Shown piece after piece: positions 28,005 through 35,537 of a DNA stretch of 64,000 nt (its first letter is position 1; each line of letters opens with the position of its first letter). The translations under genes were made by a program, and so were the position numbers. Origin of the DNA: an uncultured Bacteroidales bacterium (GTDB lineage: Bacteria > Bacteroidota > Bacteroidia > Bacteroidales > Bacteroidaceae); contig CADCHQ010000007.1 of the NCBI GenBank assembly GCA_902801325.1, positions 87,724 to 151,723 of the forward strand, written 5' to 3'. A model generated the notes under the pieces. It was not told where the DNA came from, made no database searches, and was given only the letters and a program-made list of their open reading frames with translations.

Positions 28005-29359
28005 ATCGACAACAGGTAGGCCTTGAAGTCGGCGAAGTCCTTCGACATCGGGGTGCTTTGCTTCTGACCTCGCATGAAGGCAGCAAGGCGGGCGGGAATC
28101 TCTACGGGCTGACCCGTGATGCGCTCGACGGTGTCCTTGAACTTGGCGGGATGGGCGGTCTCGAGGAAGAAACCGACTTCGCCCGGACGGAGCCCTTCCT
28201 TCAAGGCACGATAGCCACAAGCGCCGTGGGGATCGAGCTGATAGCCCGTGTCACGAAGGCACTGACGGATGGTGTCAGCAATCTGTTCGTCGGTATAGGT
28301 GGCGCCAGAAATGTCGCTACAAATGGCTTCATGACTATGACCATAGAGGTCGTAGATGCGTGCAAAATTGCTGGGGTCTCCAACATCCATAGCATTGGCC
28401 AGAGTGGCTACGCTGGGACGCGGACGGTATTCGCCCGACTGTAGGTATTCGTAAAAGACGCTGTTGCGGTTGTTGGCGGCAATAAAGCGCGAGATGGGCA
28501 GTCCCATGCGCTTACCAAAGAGGGCAGAACAGATGTTGCCGAAGTTGCCAGAGGGAACACAACAAACGATTTGACGATTTAACGATTCTGGTTGGTAGGG
28601 CAACTTTAATTCTTCATTCTTCACTCTTAACTCTTCATTCAACATTTGTGCCACTGCCCAGAAGTAGTAGAAGGACTGTGGAAGGAAGCGAGCTACATTG
28701 ATGCTGTTGGCAGAGGTGAGACGCATGTGCACGTTGATCTCCTCATCGACGAAAGCGGACTTCACCAGACGCTGGCAATCGTCGAAAGTGCCATCGACTT
28801 CGACGGCAGTGATATTTTGGCCAAGAGTGGTAAACTGACACTCCTGGATGGGACTGACCTTACCCTTGGGATAGAGCACATAGACGTGGATGCCTTCCAC
28901 TCCCAGGAAGCCGTTGGCCACAGCAGAACCCGTGTCGCCGGAAGTGGCAACGAGGACATTGACGACCCCTCTTCCAGTCTCCTCCGAGGGAGAGGAGAAA
29001 TATTGCAACAAACGGGCCATGAAACGGGCACCGACGTCCTTGAAGGCAAGGGTGGGACCATGGAAGAGTTCGAGGCAGTAGATGCCTTCCTCGACCTTCA
29101 CCAGTGGACAGTCAAAGGAGAGGGTTTCGGTGACGATTCTGCGGAGGTCGTCGGCAGGGACATCCTCGCCAAAGAAACAGTCTGCCACTCGATAGGCTAT
29201 CTCGTGGAAGGATAGGTTCGGCATTTCGTCGAAGAAGTCCTTGGGCAGGGGTTTGATACGTTCGGGCATGTATAAGCCTCTGTCTTCTGCCAGTCCCTTC
29301 GTAACTGCTTTCTCGAGGGTGGCAAGGGGTGCTTGGCCGTTGGTGCTATAATAGTTCAT
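28001..29359 (-). CDS. thrC: Threonine synthase
   Basis: ThrC converts O-phosphohomoserine to threonine using pyridoxal phosphate. The 452 residues include the N-terminal MNYYSTNGQAPLATLEKAV, the PLP lysine in FHGPTLAFKDVGARF (Lys 107), VATSGDTGSAVANGF and CVPSGNFGN. Two stretches look inserted: SSPSEETGRG (DNA 28966-28997, a palindrome of the terminator family) between YF and the VLVATSGDTG strand, and LNEELRVKNEELKLPYQPES plus LNRQI (28563-28645) before the CCVPSGNFGN strand. Both fall between core elements, so the enzyme is probably active. It is the last gene of thrA-apgM-thrC. Confidence 0.96.
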   Translation of the reverse strand: MNYYSTNGQAPLATLEKAVTKGLAEDRGLYMPERIKPLPKDFFDEMPNLSFHEIAYRVADCFFGEDVPADDLRRIVTETLSFDCPLVKVEEGIYCLELFHGPTLAFKDVGARFMARLLQYFSSPSEETGRGVVNVLVATSGDTGSAVANGFLGVEGIHVYVLYPKGKVSPIQECQFTTLGQNITAVEVDGTFDDCQRLVKSAFVDEEINVHMRLTSANSINVARFLPQSFYYFWAVAQMLNEELRVKNEELKLPYQPESLNRQIVCCVPSGNFGNICSALFGKRMGLPISRFIAANNRNSVFYEYLQSGEYRPRPSVATLANAMDVGDPSNFARIYDLYGHSHEAICSDISGATYTDEQIADTIRQCLRDTGYQLDPHGACGYRALKEGLRPGEVGFFLETAHPAKFKDTVERITGQPVEIPARLAAFMRGQKQSTPMSKDFADFKAYLLSM

Positions 29360-29389
29360 GTACGAAAATTAAGAATTAAGAGTGAAGAA

Positions 29390-30631
29390 TTAAGAATTCA
29401 TAAAGGCTTCGATGAAGCCGTCGCCCTCGAGCAAATCGTAAGAACCGTGCTGACAGGCGACTTCATCGAAGGTCTGCACCTCATCGGGTTCGATGCTGGG
29501 ATGGTATATGCAGAAAGGTATGGGCTCGTTGGTGTGCGTGCGATGGGCAATGGGCGTTGGGTGGTCGGGAAGCAGAGCTATTGTAACCCCCTCCTGACCT
29601 CCTTGAATGGAGGAAAGTTGCTCCAAGATGGGACGGACGAGCCGTTTGTCGAGGGCATCGATACAACGAAGTTTCAATTCCAAATCGCCGTCGTGACCAG
29701 CCTCATCGCAGGCTTCGACATGGAGATAGACGAAATCGTCAGTTTTCAAGGCATCGAGAGCGGCTTGTGCTTTGCCTTCGTAATTGGTGTCCCATAGGCC
29801 TGTGGCACCAGGCACATCGATGACGCGCAAACCAGCATACTTACCAATGCCTCGGATGAGGTCGACGGCCGTGATGACAGCACCAGAATGCACCTGAGGG
29901 AAGCGTTCCATCAGGGTCTGCATCTTAGGACGATATCCCCCGCCCCACGGCCATATGCTGTTGGCAGGATCCATTCCCTTTGCCATGCGTTCGAGGTTCA
30001 AGGGATGATTGCGCAATAACTCCTGACTCTTCAAGATTAAATCGTTAAGTAATCGAACCGTATCCTCTGCACTCTCTTCCTTTGAAGGGAGGGAGTCGGC
30101 TGCAGGTTTGGGGAGGTTCTCTCTCCAAGGCTGTAGTGGGATGTCGTGCGGAGGTGTGCAATGGATGTGCTTGTTTCCTCCCTTAATGACGAGCAGGTTA
30201 CGATACTGCACGCCTGTGTAGAAGTGGACACGATCGCTATCGAGATGCTCTTTGAGATACTTTATCAGGATGTCGGACTCCTCCGTCTCCAAACGTCCAC
30301 AGCTGTGATTCTTCAATAGGTCGCCTTCGAGACAGACAAAGTTGCAACGTAGTGCCAAATCGTCGTCGGCAAGCTCTACGCCGATGCTTGCGGCCTCCAA
30401 TGGCCCACGACCTTCATAGACAAGATGCTGGTCATAGCCGAGGATGCTGCTGTTAGCAACTTCACTGCCCGGATGGAATCCGTCGGGGACAGTCTTCAGC
30501 ATGCCACAACGCCCATTACGTGCCAGAAAGTCAAAATGCGGCGTGTCGGCATATTGCAGAAGGGTCTTTCCTCCCAGCTTCTCAACAGGCCAATCGGCCA
30601 TGCCGTCGGCTAATAGTATGAGATGTTTCAT
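29390..30631 (-). CDS. apgM: Archaeal-type cofactor-independent phosphoglycerate mutase
   Basis: This 413-residue enzyme interconverts 3- and 2-phosphoglycerate, or acts as the phosphoserine/homoserine kinase-like member often found between thrA and thrC in Bacteroidetes. The start at 30631 (MKHLILLADGMADWPVEKLGG) overlaps the thrA stop by four bases (ATGA). Motifs: DGMADWP, PGSEVANSSILGYD (active-site Ser region), and LHVEACDEAGHDGD near residue 310 for metal binding. Two inserts are coded by dispersed palindromes: DSLPSKEESAEDTV and neighbours (30036-30135) and LSSIQGGQEGV (29585-29624). The stop codon itself is made by a GAATTAAGAATTC-type repeat. In this position some relatives act in threonine synthesis; the sequence does not decide. 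Confidence 0.92.
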   Translation of the reverse strand: MKHLILLADGMADWPVEKLGGKTLLQYADTPHFDFLARNGRCGMLKTVPDGFHPGSEVANSSILGYDQHLVYEGRGPLEAASIGVELADDDLALRCNFVCLEGDLLKNHSCGRLETEESDILIKYLKEHLDSDRVHFYTGVQYRNLLVIKGGNKHIHCTPPHDIPLQPWRENLPKPAADSLPSKEESAEDTVRLLNDLILKSQELLRNHPLNLERMAKGMDPANSIWPWGGGYRPKMQTLMERFPQVHSGAVITAVDLIRGIGKYAGLRVIDVPGATGLWDTNYEGKAQAALDALKTDDFVYLHVEACDEAGHDGDLELKLRCIDALDKRLVRPILEQLSSIQGGQEGVTIALLPDHPTPIAHRTHTNEPIPFCIYHPSIEPDEVQTFDEVACQHGSYDLLEGDGFIEAFMNS

Positions 30632-33051
30632 GCAATACTCATTATATCTGCAAACACGCCTGCGGCAGTGACGGAGGCACCAGCACCATAGCCCTGAATG
30701 AGCATGGGGTACTCGTTGTAACGCTCTGTCGTGAGCAAGACGATGTTGTTGGAACCCTTCAATCCATAGAAGGCGTGCGACTGGTCGAACTCCTGCAGAG
30801 AGACACTCCCGTGACCATCCTCGTACTTGGCCACGAAACGCCACACACGATGGTTGCGTTCCAGTGTCTCGCGACATGCCTCAAAGTCGGCGTCAAGAGA
30901 TGGGAGGTTCTTCCAAAAATCATCAAGTGAACCTGCGAAGAAGGAGTCGGGAATGAGGAGTTTTGCCTCCACATCCTCCTGCTCGATTTCGTAACCTGCC
31001 TCACGCGTGAGGATGACGAGTTTGCGAATGACATCCTTACCACTCAGGTCGATGCGCGGATCGGGCTCGCTATAGCCTTCGGCCTTCGCCATGCGGACGG
31101 TCTCACTGAAGGGGATGTCCTTGCTGATAGTATTGAAGATGAAATTAAGCGTGCCAGAGAGGACGGCCTCGATGCGAAGTATCTTGTCGCCAGAGTTCAC
31201 CAGATCATTGATGGTTCGGATGATGGGCAGACCAGCACCCACGTTGGTCTCGAACAGGAACTTCACGCCACGCGTCTGGGCTATGTGCTTCAGTTCACGA
31301 TAGTTCTTGTAGTCACTGCTTGCCGCAACCTTGTTGGCCGCAACGACATTGATGTTATGATTAAGGAAATCCTTGTACAAACCAGCTACTTCGGCAGATG
31401 CCGTGCAATCGACAAAGACGGAGTTGAATATGTTCATACCGATGACCTCTTCACGCAGGCGATGAATGTTGCTCTCAGGTGCCTGTTGCAATTGCTGACG
31501 GAAGTCGACAAGACTGAGTCCCTCGCGACGGAACATGGCCTTGCGACTGCTGGCAATACCGACGACATTGAGTTTAATACGCAATTCGCGCATCAACTTT
31601 TCCTGTTGCTGATGGATCTGTTCGAGAAGGCTTCCGCCCACAGTACCCACACCACAGATGAAGAGGTTCACCTCTTTGTACTCGGACAGGAAGAACGAGT
31701 CGTGGATAGAGTTGAGGGCCTTGCGCAGGAACTTCTCGTTGATGACAAACGAAATGTTGGTCTCGGAAGCACCCTGAGCACAGGCAATGACAGAGATACC
31801 ACTGCGTCCCAATGTTCCGAACAACTTACCTGCGATACCCGGCGTGTGCTTCATGTTCTCGCCTACGACAGCAACTGTTGCCAGTCCGCTTTCGTACTGC
31901 ATGCGGAACATACGTCCGTCCTCAATTTCCTTCTCAAACTCTTCGTTCAGTACGCGGCAAGCCTCTTCGCAATCCTCCGTGCGGACACCTATGCTAGTGC
32001 TGTTCTCCGAACTGGCCTGACTGACCATGAAGACAGAAATACCGTTCTCGGCAAGACAAGAGAAGATGCGACGATTGACACCTATCACACCCACCATGGA
32101 CAAACCTGCAACGGTTATGAGGCTGGTGCCCTTGATGCTGGAGATACCCTTGATGCTTCGGCTATCGTCCTTGACACGACTCTTAATGATGGTGCCACCC
32201 GAGTCGGGGTTAAAGGTATTGCGAATGAGGATAGGGATGTTCTTCACGCAAACGGGATAGATGGTAGGCGGATAAACTACCTTTGCACCGAAATTGCACA
32301 ACTCCATAGCCTCAATATAGGTGAGTTCGGGAATGGTGTATGCCGTCTGGATGACCTTCGGATCGGCTGTCATGAAACCATCGACATCCGTCCAAATCTC
32401 CAACACACTGGCGTCCAAAGCCGCCGCAATGATGCTGGCCGTATAGTCACTGCCGCCTCGACCCAGATTGGTAACTTCGCCACTATCCTTGTCCGTAGAG
32501 ATGAAGCCTCCTACGACACTGATGGGTGGAATCTCTGCCCATGTCTCGCGAACAAGCGCGTATGTAACCTCCGTGGCAAGGATGTTCTTAGAACCTTGGC
32601 GTTCTGTCTTGATGAAGTCACGACTATCGCGCCACTGCGAACCACTGATGAGGGTTGTGACAATGCGACTCGACATGCGTTCGCCATAGCTGACGACCGT
32701 GGCCAGAGTCTTGGGACTGAGGTCACGGATGAGGAACACGCCTTGATAGATGCTGTGCAATTCGTTGAGCATGGCGTTAATCTCGTCCTTAAGCGAAGCA
32801 AGAGCCTCGCCAGCAGGAATGACCGCCTCCATCAAATTGAAGTGTCGCTGGGCTATCTCCTCGTATGATGTCTGATAGTCGAGGTTGCCCTCTACAGCCA
32901 TCTGCGAAGTGCGAATCAACTGGTCGGTGATGCCTCCCAAGGCCGAAACGACGACGATAACGGACTCCGACTGAGCCTCTACAATTCTTTTTACACTTAA
33001 AATACTTTCTACGGAACCAATCGAACTTCCGCCGAACTTTAATACCTTCAC
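30628..33051 (-). CDS. thrA: Bifunctional aspartate kinase / homoserine dehydrogenase I
   Basis: An 807-residue fusion catalysing the first and third steps from aspartate to threonine. The kinase starts at MKVLKFGGSSIGSVE and includes TDVDGFMTADPKVI (about 215-230); two ACT regulatory modules follow (LITVAGLSMVGVIG, about 315; VAVVGENMKHTPGIAGKLF, about 395), the sites of feedback by threonine in the family. The dehydrogenase begins with the NAD(P) motif LFICGVGTVGGSLLEQI (about 463) and has DLSGKDVIRKLVILTREAGYEIE (about 675). It is the head of thrA-apgM-thrC. Only 33 bases separate it from the upstream DUF4861 gene and no consensus promoter is visible there, so transcription may come from further up. 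Confidence 0.97.
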   Translation of the reverse strand: MKVLKFGGSSIGSVESILSVKRIVEAQSESVIVVVSALGGITDQLIRTSQMAVEGNLDYQTSYEEIAQRHFNLMEAVIPAGEALASLKDEINAMLNELHSIYQGVFLIRDLSPKTLATVVSYGERMSSRIVTTLISGSQWRDSRDFIKTERQGSKNILATEVTYALVRETWAEIPPISVVGGFISTDKDSGEVTNLGRGGSDYTASIIAAALDASVLEIWTDVDGFMTADPKVIQTAYTIPELTYIEAMELCNFGAKVVYPPTIYPVCVKNIPILIRNTFNPDSGGTIIKSRVKDDSRSIKGISSIKGTSLITVAGLSMVGVIGVNRRIFSCLAENGISVFMVSQASSENSTSIGVRTEDCEEACRVLNEEFEKEIEDGRMFRMQYESGLATVAVVGENMKHTPGIAGKLFGTLGRSGISVIACAQGASETNISFVINEKFLRKALNSIHDSFFLSEYKEVNLFICGVGTVGGSLLEQIHQQQEKLMRELRIKLNVVGIASSRKAMFRREGLSLVDFRQQLQQAPESNIHRLREEVIGMNIFNSVFVDCTASAEVAGLYKDFLNHNINVVAANKVAASSDYKNYRELKHIAQTRGVKFLFETNVGAGLPIIRTINDLVNSGDKILRIEAVLSGTLNFIFNTISKDIPFSETVRMAKAEGYSEPDPRIDLSGKDVIRKLVILTREAGYEIEQEDVEAKLLIPDSFFAGSLDDFWKNLPSLDADFEACRETLERNHRVWRFVAKYEDGHGSVSLQEFDQSHAFYGLKGSNNIVLLTTERYNEYPMLIQGYGAGASVTAAGVFADIMSIA

Positions 33052-33084
33052 AATACTTTTTATTTCGTGTTTATTATTTTCAAA

Positions 33085-34008
33085 CTATAGATTGCGACGA
33101 ACCCATGCAAACCAGTCCTGTGCCGTGTGATAGCCGTCGGTCTTCTGCAAATCGGAAGCTACAGCTATCCAATAACGCATGTGACCTTCGACGGGATGAA
33201 GCAGGCACAGATAGTTGAGACTGTCTTCCTTGACTTCAACCAGGTTCTCCTCTGCTGCACGAACGCCAATGCCCAGGGTGTGGACGCGCTTGGGATTGCC
33301 CTCCTTGTCTGGCACATTCGAACCCCACGTGGCCACAAGTCCATCGGAACGCATGATGCCTGTACTGCTAAACTCAAACTTCTGAGCGCCTGTGGCAAAA
33401 ACAGTCTCGTCTGGACAACCCTCTACCCACACATCGACTTGTACCTCGCGATGGCCTCGCAAAGCCGTAAAACGCTGACGGAATTGCAAGGTGCGACCTT
33501 GATATTGCCAATCGCGGGCATAGATTTCGACAACGGCCGAATCAGGACCTTCCGCAAGGACAAGCTGACCACGAGCCTTGACGGGATTGACGAAGACGGG
33601 CTCGCCGTTCTCATAGCCACGGAACGAACCAGCACCAATGCTCGCACCCACGAACAGGATGTCCTCGCCATAGCCGGCATTCCACTGTTCTGCAGTCGTG
33701 TAGAAATTAGTGGCATCAAGTTCCATCTGTGCCGTCTTCTTGCCATAGAGGTCAATGCTCTGGCGGTGGTCCATATAGACGCGGAAACCTATCCACTCGT
33801 TCTCCCACATTGCACCATGCCCATAGATGGCATCATACATCGACAACGAGGGCACATCGCCTTGAAACTCGATGCTGTTGACATTGGGGTAACGATATTT
33901 CCTGTCCCACAACTTCATCTGCGCATGAACTTGTGCAGAAATAGCCGAGATACCTCCAATCATAGGAAGCATCATCACGCATAAAGCAAATACCAAAATC
34001 CTTTTCAT
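33085..34008 (-). CDS. DUF4861-family secreted protein (pectin-locus type)
   Basis: A 307-residue protein with signal peptide (1-25, ISAISAQ). The body matches what I recall of DUF4861: WENEWIGFRVYMDHRQSIDLYGKK (about 68-92), YGEDILFVGASIGAGSFRGYENG and HPVEGHMRYWIAVASDLQKTDGYHTAQDWFAWV at the end. Members occur with unsaturated glucuronyl/rhamnogalacturonyl hydrolases; their reaction was not known to me. It lies 147 bases after GH105 on the same strand, which supports a role in rhamnogalacturonan use in the periplasm. Confidence 0.8.
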   Translation of the reverse strand: MKRILVFALCVMMLPMIGGISAISAQVHAQMKLWDRKYRYPNVNSIEFQGDVPSLSMYDAIYGHGAMWENEWIGFRVYMDHRQSIDLYGKKTAQMELDATNFYTTAEQWNAGYGEDILFVGASIGAGSFRGYENGEPVFVNPVKARGQLVLAEGPDSAVVEIYARDWQYQGRTLQFRQRFTALRGHREVQVDVWVEGCPDETVFATGAQKFEFSSTGIMRSDGLVATWGSNVPDKEGNPKRVHTLGIGVRAAEENLVEVKEDSLNYLCLLHPVEGHMRYWIAVASDLQKTDGYHTAQDWFAWVRRNL

Positions 34009-34155
34009 ATGTCATTCTAAAGACCCACTGGACTCACCCATTACCATCGTGGAAAGTTTCATTTGACGAGTAAGGATGATTATCATCACGCCCTTTGGAG
34101 AGTTTAGGTCTAAATCCTTAATTCTTAATCCATAATTCCCGAACGAAGAGAGGGA

Positions 34156-35532
34156 TTACTTTACCGCTTCCCCTGTTCCGTCTTCCGTCAGGTAGAAGAG
34201 AGGACTCTCATTCGTCTGTTCCTGCTCGTAATAGTGCAAGCCAGAGTCGTTGGTACGAGGATACCAATTATCAAGCAAGCGAAGCATCTCTGCAGCCGCC
34301 CAAATGGCAGGGCCATAGCCGTGTGCAGCAGCAGCACTGACAGGACGATAATAGTAGAAGGCTGGATCGAAGGCCATACCAGTGCCTACGCAAGTGCCTT
34401 TGACAAGTCCTTCCTCAGTAATCTGTGTCGAAAGAGCATTCCAACCCAACTGAGCAACAGGACCATAAGTGATGCCCTCGAGCCAACCCTGATTGATGGC
34501 ACGGGCAATGGAATAGGTGTAGATGGCTGTTGCACTAGTCTCGAGGTACGAATCCTCGCGATCGAGCAACTGATGCCAGAAGCCTTCACTCGACTGATAG
34601 GAAGCCAAACCACGAACATGCTTGCGCAACTGCTCGAGGATGAAGGGACGGTCGGGATGCGACTCGGGCAACATGTCGAGGAGTTCGACGGTAGTCAACA
34701 GAGCCCATCCGTTGGCACGAGCCCAGTGATAAGTGGGTTGGTCGGCCAGTCCTTCCACATATCCATGGCGATAGATACCTTTCTCAGGAACCCACATGCG
34801 CTGGACAAAGTTCTTGTACATGGTTGCTGCCTCGTCGAAATACTTTGTCTCACCCGTATAAACGCCTCTATAGGCGATTGTGGGGATGCCCATGTACATA
34901 TCGTCGAGCCAAATGGTGTTGCGCTGAGGACGATGACGAGCGAAAGTGCGGTCAGGCAAGCGATACTGTCCGTTCTCCACGAAATCAAAATAGTTCTCGA
35001 TAATCGGAGACAAATCCTCACTCTTCACTCCAAGCTCTTCATTCTTAACGGCTTTCATCATCGCCGTACACATCGTTCCGCAATCGTCCAAGGCACGGGG
35101 ATGGAGGATTTGTTCCATCTGGGCGTCCTCACACTTTTCTTGTCCTTTGAACTTAGGAGCGACCTTGCTGATGAAATCGAAGCGCGTCTTCACATAATCG
35201 CTGTAAGCCTTGTCGCCAGTGACTTCGGAAGCCGCCAACAGGGCTTGGTAGGTGATGCCCCATTCGTAAGAACCAATGCGGAAAGCACCACGTTCCAGTG
35301 TTCCGTCCTCCTTCAAGGCGTGAGGGGTTTGTTGGTCGACATAATGGAAAATACGGTCGAGAGCCGCCTTCACGTCTTCCTTGTTAATCTCGCCGTATGG
35401 AATCTTGTAATCGGGTTTGAGAAGGTGGAGAGGGGTTGTCATGTCGTTTACTTCCTCTTCCTTCTCCTTTTGATTGGTGCAACTGGCACTTAACAGTACC
35501 AAAAGCCCGAATGCGATGTGTTTAACTTTCAT
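34156..35532 (-). CDS. Unsaturated rhamnogalacturonyl hydrolase (GH105/GH88) lipoprotein
   Basis: The enzyme removes the unsaturated uronic acid left by pectate or rhamnogalacturonan lyases. The N-terminus MKVKHIAFGLLVLLSASC is a lipoprotein signal. The (alpha/alpha)6 barrel shows RIGSYEWGITYQALL (about 70), WLDDMYMGIPTIAYRG (about 212; Asp pair for hydration chemistry), YHWARANGWALLTTVELLDMLP (about 275) and LETSATAIYTYSIARAI. Length 458 is a little above usual; KAVKNEELGVKSEDL (DNA 35015-35050) is coded by the GAAGAGTGAAGAATG-type dispersed repeat and lies on the surface between helices (inference). It starts 5 bases after GH20. Confidence 0.88.
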   Translation of the reverse strand: MKVKHIAFGLLVLLSASCTNQKEKEEEVNDMTTPLHLLKPDYKIPYGEINKEDVKAALDRIFHYVDQQTPHALKEDGTLERGAFRIGSYEWGITYQALLAASEVTGDKAYSDYVKTRFDFISKVAPKFKGQEKCEDAQMEQILHPRALDDCGTMCTAMMKAVKNEELGVKSEDLSPIIENYFDFVENGQYRLPDRTFARHRPQRNTIWLDDMYMGIPTIAYRGVYTGETKYFDEAATMYKNFVQRMWVPEKGIYRHGYVEGLADQPTYHWARANGWALLTTVELLDMLPESHPDRPFILEQLRKHVRGLASYQSSEGFWHQLLDREDSYLETSATAIYTYSIARAINQGWLEGITYGPVAQLGWNALSTQITEEGLVKGTCVGTGMAFDPAFYYYRPVSAAAAHGYGPAIWAAAEMLRLLDNWYPRTNDSGLHYYEQEQTNESPLFYLTEDGTGEAVK

Positions 35533-35537
35533 CTCGT

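Noticed and set aside
31285..32868. 527-codon open frame opposite thrA
   Set aside because: Long antisense frame over a strongly supported gene, caused by codon bias. The same holds for frames opposite the RND pump (24860-25954), SusD (241-981), FAS1 (4737-5594) and GH105 (34234-35493).
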